DNA from: Saprospiraceae bacterium
GTDB lineage: Bacteria > Bacteroidota > Bacteroidia > Chitinophagales > Saprospiraceae
NCBI GenBank assembly: GCA_021604865.1
Contig: BQJU01000081.1
Span: 1 to 32,693, forward strand
Direction of reading: 5' to 3'
Length of the DNA: 32,693 nt
Under the pieces are notes generated by a model. That model was given only the letters and a program-made list of their open reading frames with translations, was not told where the DNA came from and ran no database searches. Shown here piece by piece: positions 1-9,000 of this stretch. Each line of letters begins with the position of its first letter. Within the stretch, counting starts at the first letter, position 1. The translations under genes and the position numbers were made by a program.

Positions 1-86
1 ACTGGGTTGGCTTGATGCCAAAGCATCAAAAAGCATTTGAAGTATTAGCGTTCGCTTTTGCCAGTGGCAAAAAGAGCAAAATAAAA

Positions 87-205
87 GGTACGGACGAAAA
101 AAGTAACAGCCTGTCCCGCCGAAGGGAAACCGCTAGGTCGGGAAAGTATCATCAGAAAAGTGATCCTTTGCAACCCAAAGGTTGGCCTCCAAACATGCTC
201 TTAAA
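87..205 (-). repeat. Dispersed intergenic repeat, copy A
   Basis: Read on the minus strand, this segment begins TTAAGAGCATGTTTGGAGG and continues through a CAAAGGATCACTTTT block and a GATGATACTT block to GTCCGTACC. The same order of blocks is seen on the plus strand at 32550-32634, so the two copies are inverted relative to each other at opposite ends of the window. Over the first 60 or so bases only about five positions differ. Copy A has an extra hairpin-prone segment of about 35 bases near 107-143 (GTCCCG opposite CGGGA) that the other copy lacks. It lies just downstream of the stop of the YhhN gene. Bases 1-86 hold nothing else I recognise. An open frame runs through the repeat but I do not call it a gene. 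Confidence 0.75.
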
Positions 206-232
206 TAAATGTTTTATCCTCAGCCTGGAATC

Positions 233-946
233 TCAAACAGATTTCCTTGTTAATCCCATAACGATCAACAGTTGCCCACCCAAATAAGTCACCATAATTG
301 CCATGCCAATGGCCAATATACTAAAAGGCAGCAAATCCGTAAACCGCGATAAGGCAATAATACTATCGGAAATAACAAACAAAAGTACACCAGCCAACAG
401 CATCCAGCGCTTATCAACACTCAAATTCGGGCTAATATGTAATGCTTTGGCGGCCATCACCGTGATCACCATACTGTAAACCAATACCGGGATGCGCATA
501 GCAGGTGGCATCCCCGGCCAGAGCAGATATATCATACCAGCCCAGTAGGCTACAAAGGGAAGTAATAACAAAGGTCGACGGGATAACAAGCCAGTCTTCT
601 GGTTCGGCCATTTGTGAAAAGCCATCCAATAAGCAAGGTGAGTCAACAAAAAACTACTCAGGCCAAGTAAAAAGAAAGTCTCTCCGCCTGGCCGGCCATC
701 GGCAAACAGTAAAAGGCTATCTCCACCAAAAGAAAAGAAAAGTCCAAACAACAACCATTTATCGGAGGACGTAAGGGATTCACCTTGTCGAAAATAGGCA
801 TACAGCCCCAACCAGATCATCAAACATGGCTTGGTAATATAATTGTCGATGGGGGTCTCGGTAGCCAAAGCGATTAGATTGCCTAAGGAAAATAGTAGGA
901 ATAGACTTAAAAAAATAGTAGGCAAAGAGTGTGTATATTTGGACAT
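233..946 (-). CDS. YhhN-family integral membrane protein (lysoplasmalogenase-like)
   Basis: The 237-residue product is almost entirely hydrophobic, with about eight predicted membrane segments and short polar loops. It matches the YhhN/TMEM86 family in length and in landmarks such as KPCLMIWLGLYAY near residue 40, the FSFGGDSLLLF segment near 72 and the VISDSIIAL segment near 190. Family members hydrolyse the vinyl-ether bond of lysoplasmalogens; for bacterial members the substrate is often unproven, so the activity is inferred. The conserved acidic residues in GGDS and SDS are present. The start ATG at 946 lies 19 nt after a minus-strand TACATTTG (966-973), which fits the Bacteroidota -7 box, but no clear -33 TTTG was found. 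It is a single-gene unit; the repeat lies downstream. Confidence 0.8.
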   Translation of the reverse strand: MSKYTHSLPTIFLSLFLLFSLGNLIALATETPIDNYITKPCLMIWLGLYAYFRQGESLTSSDKWLLFGLFFSFGGDSLLLFADGRPGGETFFLLGLSSFLLTHLAYWMAFHKWPNQKTGLLSRRPLLLLPFVAYWAGMIYLLWPGMPPAMRIPVLVYSMVITVMAAKALHISPNLSVDKRWMLLAGVLLFVISDSIIALSRFTDLLPFSILAIGMAIMVTYLGGQLLIVMGLTRKSV

Positions 947-974
947 GGATAAATTTTACTTTATGCAAATGTAT

Positions 975-1151
975 TTATTTTTTGAGGGAGTGGGCTATTT
1001 GAAAAGGATCAATCAGCATCCGTATTTCGCCACGGACTAATTCTACAGATTCAGCTGTTTCCATTTTGGTATATACACCAATAGTAGCGTCATCCTATTG
1101 CATTTCACTACCATAAGGCATTTGCATGCTGTATAATCCCCAACCTTTCAT
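975..1151 (-). pseudogene. Decayed gene fragment, family unknown
   Basis: The minus-strand frame from ATG at 1151 reads sensibly as protein (KGWGLYSMQMPYGSEMQ, then DDATIGVYTKMETAESV, then VELVRGEIRMLIDPFQIA) and ends in TAA at 975-977, but it is broken by an in-frame TAG at 1095-1097. Upstream in the same frame another TAG precedes the ATG. The mixed, non-repetitive composition on both sides of the stop suggests the C-terminal remnant of a real protein rather than random reading. I do not recognise the family. The rest of the 947-1418 spacer is AT-rich and shows only a possible -7 box TAATTTTG at 1353-1360 ahead of the kinase gene, with no good -33 partner. Confidence 0.4.
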
Positions 1152-1418
1152 GGTACCGGCCTTGACCTAACATCTTTTAGAAATCGATTGCCAAATTTTT
1201 CTTAACTTTAGATATATATTTCATCCCTTATTCTTCTCAACAACCTAAATAATTGTTTTTCAGTATTTTAAAACCAATTTCCATTAGGTTATTTGTAAGA
1301 AAATTCCTGATTTTAAAGAAAAAATGTCTCTGCAAACCATCAAATTCGAGGCTAATTTTGTGGTATAGGAATCAATTCCAAATTTTAAGCGTCGACTTTT
1401 GATTACAGCTTATCAATA

Positions 1419-3479
1419 ATGATTAAAAAATCAAGCCTAACGTACGCTGGCAATACGATCTATTGGCTAGGAAAAGTGATTGTGATCGCGTTTTTTTTTC
1501 AAAGCTGTAATCACTTTGAAATGAGTGATTTCAATCCCGACCGGATCGAGCCCAAGTCGGAAGGGGCCTTGAAAGTATATGCGGATACCAGTCAAATGCT
1601 GGCCCGGATCGCCGGTTTTTCGGGGCCCCGGCAGCAGGTAGACAGCCTGATCTATTATGCCGAGTGGTTGAAGAATTATCAGGAAGATATTGCGCTGTAT
1701 TACGCCCAGAAAGCCTATGATCTTGCTACCGAAAAGAATTGGACCCTCCCCCGGGCTATCAGTGCCAACCGTATGGCCTGGAGTAAAGGGAAAAAAGCCA
1801 GATTTGGTGAGGATATCGAGGACGCGATGGTGGATGCCAGAATTAGTAAGCGGTTGTTGGGGCAATATGATCATTCTTTCTGGCAAGTAGACATTAATAA
1901 TCTGTTTGGTTTTTTGTTCAGATTAGATAATCAAATGGATTCAGCACGGTATTATTTTGAAGCGGCCTTAACTTCCATCAATAATTTAGAAACTAAAGAA
2001 AAGGTAATTATCCGCAATAAAGTGATGATCCTGCATAATTTAGCAACCACTTATCCCATGCAAGATTCGCTAAAACATGTTTATTATTATCAGCAAAGCG
2101 ATAGCTTGTTCCAGTTGCTGGGCAATAAGGAGAACCGGGCCCGTTTGTGGCGGGACTGGGCACTCTTTTACCAGTGGCATAAAAAATATGAAAAAGCCGA
2201 TTCACTTTACAACCTTTGCCTGGATTATGGAAATCAGTATAAAGATGTGAATATCTTAGCCCTAACCTATCAGGCAAAAGGGTCTTTATACAACCGGATG
2301 TTCAGGGTTTTTGAAAAAGAGGGATATTTTACAAAAGCCATCCAAAATTTGCGAAAATGCCTGGAATACGAACATGATTATCAGTATCGAACGTATAAAT
2401 TCTTAGGCAGTACTTTTCAGGATAGCTGGGCCATAGACATTGATGAAAGTCATGCCGATTCTGCTATTTTGTATTATAATCTTGCTATTCTTAAGGCGCG
2501 CGAGGTTGGAGCTATCCGCTCGATGAAAAATCTAAGTAAAGATTTAGCTGCTCTTTGCAATTATTTAGGTGACAGATGTAAACATTCCCTAGGAGAAGGC
2601 ATTGAAACATTTTTGGATAAAAATTATACCGCCGTAGTAGATACCATTACTAACCATAATAAAATTGCTTTTCAACGTATTAATAAATCAGAACAACGAG
2701 ATCTGCAGGTCAATGCCACGAACAAGAGGCGCAATCAGCTATGGATTGGTTTGGCCATACTTTTTGTAACGGCCTCCATTTTTATTTTTGCCGTACAACG
2801 GCAACAAACCCGGCGCTTAAAGGCAGAAATGGAAGCCCTTCGGGCACAGATCAATCCACATTTTATGTCAAATAGCTTAAATGCTATTGAAGGTTTAGTG
2901 AACACTGGCAATACAAAGGCAGCAGCTAAATACCTGGTTCATTTCTCGCGACTGACCCGGCAAATATTAAATGGTTCCAGAAGTGCAACCACAAGCCTGG
3001 CCAATGAACTAAAAACCCTTGAACATTTTCTGGCGCTGGAGCAATTGCGGTTCCGTGATAAATTGACCTTTGAGATACAACTTGCCCCGGAAGTAATGGC
3101 CGACCAGGTTCAGGTTCCGGCGATGGTTTTACAGCCCTATGTAGAGAATGCTATTCTGCACGGTATCAAACCCAAAGCAGAGGGCGGACATGTACACATC
3201 AGTGCTCATACCGAAGGAAAAATACTGGTTTGCAGCATAGAGGACAATGGAATTGGTCGGGACAAATCCAGGGCTTTAAAGAAAGCATCCGTATTCCAGC
3301 ACAAATCGATGGGCATGCAAATTACCGAAGAACGACTCAAGGCTATGGGCCGGATCAAAGGATCCCAGATAAGTATTCAGGATTTAAAAGATGATTCCGG
3401 GATAGCCAATGGCACCAAAGTTACGATTAGACTTCCTTACCGACTGAAAAAAAATTTCATACCTAAAACCTTAAAATGA
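1419..3479 (+). CDS. LytS-type sensor histidine kinase with lipoprotein signal and TPR sensor
   Basis: The 686-residue protein starts with a lipoprotein signal whose lipobox ends at Cys30 (FFFQSC). Residues about 45-430 are helical repeats rich in Tyr and Ala pairs (for example YYAQKAYDLA), read as TPRs in the periplasm. A membrane segment follows at about 441-461. The cytoplasmic part has the His_kinase family PF06580 motif AQINPHFMSNSLNAIEGL with His481 as the likely phosphorylated residue, an N box around Asn577 (QPYVENAILHGI) and the ATP-binding EDNGIG around Asp609. Kinases of this type normally pair with a LytTR response regulator; none is encoded in the window. The next gene, a caspase, starts 6 nt after the stop, so the two are almost certainly one operon. 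A protein with both a lipoprotein Cys and an inner-membrane segment would be anchored twice. Confidence 0.88.
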   Translation: MIKKSSLTYAGNTIYWLGKVIVIAFFFQSCNHFEMSDFNPDRIEPKSEGALKVYADTSQMLARIAGFSGPRQQVDSLIYYAEWLKNYQEDIALYYAQKAYDLATEKNWTLPRAISANRMAWSKGKKARFGEDIEDAMVDARISKRLLGQYDHSFWQVDINNLFGFLFRLDNQMDSARYYFEAALTSINNLETKEKVIIRNKVMILHNLATTYPMQDSLKHVYYYQQSDSLFQLLGNKENRARLWRDWALFYQWHKKYEKADSLYNLCLDYGNQYKDVNILALTYQAKGSLYNRMFRVFEKEGYFTKAIQNLRKCLEYEHDYQYRTYKFLGSTFQDSWAIDIDESHADSAILYYNLAILKAREVGAIRSMKNLSKDLAALCNYLGDRCKHSLGEGIETFLDKNYTAVVDTITNHNKIAFQRINKSEQRDLQVNATNKRRNQLWIGLAILFVTASIFIFAVQRQQTRRLKAEMEALRAQINPHFMSNSLNAIEGLVNTGNTKAAAKYLVHFSRLTRQILNGSRSATTSLANELKTLEHFLALEQLRFRDKLTFEIQLAPEVMADQVQVPAMVLQPYVENAILHGIKPKAEGGHVHISAHTEGKILVCSIEDNGIGRDKSRALKKASVFQHKSMGMQITEERLKAMGRIKGSQISIQDLKDDSGIANGTKVTIRLPYRLKKNFIPKTLK

Positions 3480-3485
3480 AATATC

Positions 3486-5630
3486 ATGGCAGAAACTGAA
3501 AAGCCTAAATCAACCACTGAAGACGAAACCCAATCAGGTAATCCCCGCCCAGGCAATGGCGATATTCGTGTTTTTTTAGTTGGCATCAACAACTACCGCA
3601 ATATCAATAATCTCGGAGGCTGTATCGATGACCTCGACCGGGTAGAAACCTTTTTAAAAACCCGCTTTGGCATTACGCCCAATAAACCGGCTGCAAAAAA
3701 TGTAGGTGATCCAATTGACAATTTCAGAACCTATCCCATCGCACTGGAAGGTTATGGCACTTTAAAAATCTGTCGACTTGAAGATGAGCAGGCTACCTAT
3801 GCCAACATCATCCGTGGTTTCCGGGAATTTTTGAAACCGGCCGGTGTAAGTGATCGCGTCTGGTTTCACTACAGCGGGCATGGCACTGAAGCACCTACCG
3901 CTTTGGAATTTCAAGAGCTGGAGGATGGCAGTGACCAATGTTTGATTTGTCACGACTACGAAATAGATGAAGAAACCGGAGTATTCCAAAACCTTTTGGC
4001 CGATAAAGAACTCGCGGTTTTACTAAACGAAGTAGCAAGTGGAGATGGGGGAACGCCACATATCGTGGTGACGCTGGATTGTTGTCACTCCGGTGGAGGA
4101 ACACGAGAAGGGGCTTTACAAGGCATCGATGACCAAGTGGGTATCAGAACTTTAATCTTGGAGGATAATGCTGAAAACCGCTCTTTAAGTTCTTATCTAT
4201 CCGGGCATTACGTAGATGAAATGGCCAATTCCGGAAGAAGTACTCCTTTTGTGCCCGGTTCTCCACATGTCGTGATGACTGCCTGTAATAATTTACAATT
4301 GGCAGGTGAAAGGGGTGGCGGTTTTTTCACCAATGGACTGATTGATGCGCTGGAAAGTGTGGGTGGAAAAATCAGTTACGCAGATTTGCAGGTCCGGGCC
4401 CGCGCTGCAGTTCATAAACTCAGGAGTGTGCAGACGCCACAATTTGACGTATTGGGCGGTGCCAAAGCCTACACCCGCTTCCTGGAAGGTGTGCCCGAAG
4501 GAGATCCTGATAAATATGAAGTGAAGTTCCAGGATGGCAATTGGACCATTCAATGTGGTGCCATTCACGGGCTGCCAACCACTGCCGTCATTCAGCAAAT
4601 AGCCACCACGGGCACACAACCCATTATACTAGAAATCTATTCCTTTGAAGGAACCGATAATGATAAACCATTAGCGAAAGCAATCATCAAGGAAGTTGGT
4701 CCTCAATACAGTACCATCGAATTTACAGAAGGGGAATTCAGTTTGGGAAATACCTTGTACGGTATGCTCAATTATTTCCCGGCAGCACCGGAGTATGTGT
4801 TGATTACCGGAGCACAGGAAGCCAGGGAAAACTTCATCGCCAACTGGAAGGAGTATTCCAAAATAGGCGCAAAAAACATCCATTTCCTGACCCAGGCGGA
4901 CGCCAATATTGCCCATGAACTTGAAGTAGTGATAGCAGCCAATGGTTACCAGATCAAAGACCTGCAAACCGGAAAGTTTGTAGATATGGACTATAAATTG
5001 GAAACGCCGGATGAAGTGTTGTATGACCTGATCCAGATCGTCAATTGGCGCCGACTCATCTCTCTGGAAAATAACGATCCTGGTTCTACGCTAAAAGAGA
5101 AAATAAAGTTTGAAGTTAATTTCGAAGGTGATAATGGATTAGCCCAGGATGAAGGATTCCAGGGGGAAGAAATTCAGTTTGTTGCAACAGCCGTCAATGG
5201 CGTTCGCCAGGATAATCCCAATGAGCGTTTTTACTGGTTATTGCCAAAAATCACCATTACCGGCAAAACGGAACCTTTGTATTTCTACCTCCTTGGCTTG
5301 TGGTCCTGGTATGAGATTTCAGCTGAGGAAGAAAAGAAAACAGAGGGTATTTTAGAACCTGGGGATACCAAAGTTTTGGCCTTTCCTTTTGATGAAGAAC
5401 GCAACTGGGGCCTTTTTGAAGGAGAAGATAAAGATACCCTATATTATAAGCTAATTGTCACTTCCGATGAACTCGATTATCACCAATTGTTACAGGATGG
5501 CATCTTTGACGGTCGTGGAAAACCCAAAAAGGTGTTGAGAAAACCTAAAGGTTTTAAAGATTGGTGTGCCATTACGATGAAAGTTGATTTAGTTCGGGAA
5601 GAAGCCCTTGAGCAAGTAGAGAGTGATTAA
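3486..5630 (+). CDS. Soluble caspase-family cysteine protease (metacaspase-like)
   Basis: The 714-residue protein has no signal peptide or membrane segment, so it should be cytoplasmic. Residues about 25-335 form a peptidase C14 caspase domain: first strand VFLVGINNY, catalytic His132 in HYSGHG, and catalytic Cys200 in LDCCHSGG. Prokaryotic relatives (metacaspase type) usually cleave after Arg or Lys; the specificity here is not shown. A long insertion rich in Asp/Glu lies between His and Cys. The C-terminal half (about 345-714) is acidic and beta-rich, beginning with a segment around NWTIQCGAIHGLP; I do not recognise a named domain in it. The gene lies 6 nt behind the membrane kinase, which suggests joint expression. 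It ends at a 386-bp repeat-rich spacer before a second caspase gene. Confidence 0.9.
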   Translation: MAETEKPKSTTEDETQSGNPRPGNGDIRVFLVGINNYRNINNLGGCIDDLDRVETFLKTRFGITPNKPAAKNVGDPIDNFRTYPIALEGYGTLKICRLEDEQATYANIIRGFREFLKPAGVSDRVWFHYSGHGTEAPTALEFQELEDGSDQCLICHDYEIDEETGVFQNLLADKELAVLLNEVASGDGGTPHIVVTLDCCHSGGGTREGALQGIDDQVGIRTLILEDNAENRSLSSYLSGHYVDEMANSGRSTPFVPGSPHVVMTACNNLQLAGERGGGFFTNGLIDALESVGGKISYADLQVRARAAVHKLRSVQTPQFDVLGGAKAYTRFLEGVPEGDPDKYEVKFQDGNWTIQCGAIHGLPTTAVIQQIATTGTQPIILEIYSFEGTDNDKPLAKAIIKEVGPQYSTIEFTEGEFSLGNTLYGMLNYFPAAPEYVLITGAQEARENFIANWKEYSKIGAKNIHFLTQADANIAHELEVVIAANGYQIKDLQTGKFVDMDYKLETPDEVLYDLIQIVNWRRLISLENNDPGSTLKEKIKFEVNFEGDNGLAQDEGFQGEEIQFVATAVNGVRQDNPNERFYWLLPKITITGKTEPLYFYLLGLWSWYEISAEEEKKTEGILEPGDTKVLAFPFDEERNWGLFEGEDKDTLYYKLIVTSDELDYHQLLQDGIFDGRGKPKKVLRKPKGFKDWCAITMKVDLVREEALEQVESD

Positions 5631-5690
5631 AGCTATTAATGTGGTGGGCATTAAGATTCAAAGTCTTTTGCCTGCTTAAGAAAGAAGAAG

Positions 5691-5884
5691 GACGCAGAGC
5701 TATCGGAGGAGCGGAGTCAGCAGAGAAAAATTTAAGCCTAATGTCGTCAACTTTGGGATTTTAAGGGCAACGATAAGGAGAAGGGGGGACAAGGTGACAA
5801 GGTGACAAGGAGAAACGCAGGGAGTGTAAAAGAAAGTGTGTTTTTTTCACCGCTGAGGCGCAGAGGACGCGGAGTTTCGCGGAG
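5691..5884. repeat. Intergenic low-complexity repeats between the two caspase genes
   Basis: The 5631-6016 spacer has no convincing gene. It holds three repeat types. First, GACAAGGT repeated almost three times at 5788-5810. Second, a CGCAGAGGACGCGGAG block at 5859-5874, followed by a second CGCGGAG, in a GCTGAGGCGCAGAGG context. Third, a degenerate version of that block at 5691-5725 (GACGCAGAG, GGAGCGGAG, CAGCAGAG). G/A-rich runs of the GCGCAGAGGACGC type are known as dispersed intergenic repeats in cyanobacteria and Bacteroidota. From 5885 to 6016 the sequence returns to AT-rich spacer with no clear promoter; a TTTG at 5949-5952 lies 19 nt ahead of a poor TAAGTTGA. Confidence 0.6.
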
Positions 5885-6016
5885 TAATTTATTGAAATCC
5901 AATCCTTTATACAATTAGCCGAAAGTTAAAGATTCTGAGGTGACACACTTTGCTGAACACTCCCGAAACGCTAAGTTGACCATATTAAAATTTAAGTCTG
6001 CCCCTAAACAAACACC

Positions 6017-9000
6017 ATGCCTAACACCCAAAACAAAAATCAAAAATCCCGTCGCCAGGAGGAACTCGGCTTTCGCCAAAGCCATGCTTTCGTCATAGGC
6101 ATTAACGAATACCGGGGCCTCGATGCCAACCTTAAAACGGCTGTTAAAGATTCGGTGGAGATCGCCAAGCGTTTGAAAGCCTTACAGGGCTTTGACAACG
6201 TATTATTAATGAATGATGTGGGGAAGGAACAAATTTTGTCCTTGTTGATATGGTTGAAAAACCCGGAGAGACCAACCTCCCTTTCCATCCAGAATCGTCT
6301 TTTTTCTTCTGACAAATCCCCGTATTCATCCCGCATTTCCTGGTTGAAACTAGCCTCCGAGCTGGAGGAGAAAGACAGGGCAATATTACCCAATTTGGAA
6401 CTGATCTGGGAAAATGGTGATAAAAAGCAGCTGAAAGAGACTTTATATGAAGTCGAAACATCTACCATTGATATCCAGCCTGAGGATTCCATCGTCTTTT
6501 ATTATGCTGGTCACGGTTTCCCCGGAGAGATTAAAGACGGACCGGCTGGATACCTCACCCCTACCGATGCCAAAAACGAGCTGGTCCAAAATAAGTCCCT
6601 CCTACCCATGGATGAGGTGTATACAGCCCTCTCCGAGCTGAAGTGCAAACACACCCTGCTGATTCTGGACTGTTGTTTTGCCGGCAAGTTTCGCTTTGCC
6701 AGCCTCAGCAGAGGACGCCCCAAGCCCTTTTTGATGCCTCTGTACAAAAAGCGTTACGAGCGCTACAAAACCAGCAACGCCTGGCAGGTATTGGTCTCGG
6801 CCGGGCCGGAACAAACCGCTGCTGATTCTGCCAAATGGGCGGGCATCCGCGACCAGTCGCCCTTTGCCAAAACACTCATGCATGCCCTGGAAGGCAAAGC
6901 CGACCTACACACTCTGGGCAATAAAAGTCAGGGCGATGGCATCATCACCGCTACCGAATTGTTTTTGTTTGTATGGAATGAAGTGGAAAGTATTACTGCG
7001 GAACAGAAACTCCAACATCCCGGTCTCTTTCCCATGGCCCAACACCGCGAAGGGGAATTTATCTTCCTCAACCCCAATATCAGCCAGGATCAATTCACGT
7101 TCGCCAAAGACCCCGATAAAAATCCCTACAAGGGCCTGGCACCCTACGAGGCGGAAGATGCCAACCTCTTTTTTGGCCGTGATTTGGCCCTGGCAAGCTT
7201 GATGAGGATGATCCCTTTGCAGGAAAAGGACACTCCAAAAAGCGAAGCGCAACCCGCAGTCATTTTTCTGACTGCTCCCTCCGCAGCGGGCAAATCCTCC
7301 CTGGTCAGGGCCGGCCTTTTCCCCAGCCTGCAAAAACAGTACGGCTACGAAGAATTGTTGATCTTCCGGCCAGCAGCGGCAGATCAGATAATGGGAACTT
7401 CCATTATTCCCGATGAGCAGGAACATAAGGGCGAATACCAAAGAGAAAAATGGACCGGTTTTGATGCCTTGGTTTCGAGATTGAATCCGGATAAAAAGCA
7501 AATGATTGTCATAGATCAGTTTGAAGAATTTTTTACGGAACTCAATGCACAAAAAGAAAGGGATGCCTTTGAAGATAATCTACTTGCCATCATAGAAAAT
7601 CCCCGGGAAAAACGCCTACAGCCCTTAGTCATCCTCTTCACCATGCGTTCCGATGTGGAATGGCAAATGCCCAAAACGAAGCTGGGCGGCAGGCGGGGAG
7701 CAAGTGAGCCCAATTACTGGCAAACCTACCAGATTTTCCGCCTGATCCCCATGAATCTCGACGAGTTGCGCCAGGCGCTGACCGGTCCTGCCTGGTGGGC
7801 CCTACACGATTTTAAAAATAAAATAAATGGTGACTTCGAAGATGATGGTGAAGAACTCATCAACCAGATCCTGAAAGATGTCGCTTATGCGCCCGCCGCC
7901 TTGCCGTTGCTATCCTGCCTGATGCAACGCTTTTACGAAGTGGCCAAACAAAAGCAACGCAAACAACAATTGATCAAGGCAGACTACGAAGCAGAGGATG
8001 GCGTCAATGGCGTGGAAGGTGCATTGAGTGCGAATGCGGAGGCCTTTTATCAAAAACTAAAAAACAAAAAAGCCCTTGGCCTGGTGCGCAAGATCATGCT
8101 GCGCATGGTCAACATCAGTGATGCCGGTTACATGCGCCGCAAAGTAACCTATTCCGAACCTCAAAAAGTTGAAGAAGGCACCCAATCCCAGTTTCTTTGC
8201 GAATTAGATTATGCCAATGATGGCCAATTGCTAAAAACAGTAATTGACCAAATGGAGGCCGCCCGCATATTAGTGCAGGGAAAAAACCACGAAGGCATCC
8301 CTACCGTGGAACCTGCTCACGATGCTCTGATCAACCACTGGCCCCGCTGTCTGGAATGGATACAAGAAACCGGGCGGGAAAACCTGTCGCTCCAACGCCA
8401 ATTGTGGCAGGCTGTTTTGGACGGTAAAGGAGCCAAAGAAAAAAAACCGAAGCTAAAACACCAGGAGGCTCTGGCTGGCAGAGATCAAGCGCTTTCCTCC
8501 GATTTTAGCGAGCTTTGGGAAACGAACCCTAAACTGCTGCAATTGATTCAATTGGTTGCCAATTCGGCAAAAGCTTATTTGCAAAAAGAGCGAAAAAATA
8601 TTGTCAAACGGGCTTTGCCCGGAATACCAGAGGAAGAGCAAAAAACCTTCAAAGCGATTTGGGCAGATTGTCAGAAAAGCGGTAATGTACCCGATATTAA
8701 TTCCCTGATTCTTACCGGATTCTCCGGTACTTTGCTCGAAATATGTCTTCAAAATGGATCACATTGGCTGAATAAGGAAGAGGCCATTTTTATCCAAAAA
8801 AGTTGGGAAAACCGCATCCAGGATTTGCTTAAATTAAAGCGGGAGCGGGATCAGGCAATTCGGGACAAAAATCGAGCAGAGGCTTTATTAATGTCGGCTA
8901 ATTTGTCAAAGCTCAATCCCATTGATCTTCCTTACGCCTTACAGACCTTGAAAATAGCGATTCAAAGGACTCTTCCTGATCCACCCGTGCTGCTTTACCG

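Noticed and set aside
12-287. Open frame of 91 codons through repeat copy A
   Set aside because: It is made largely of the dispersed repeat and the overlapping end of the YhhN gene, and it starts with no ribosome site; kept only as a comment on the repeat.
5743-5756. GTCGTCAACTTTGG also present at 30498-30511
   Set aside because: A 14-base match between two spacers; no extended similarity, and at 30498 it overlaps a possible promoter. Left as a note.
6905-7552. 215-codon minus-strand frame inside the STAND gene
   Set aside because: Antisense shadow of a strongly coding frame with clear caspase and NTPase motifs.
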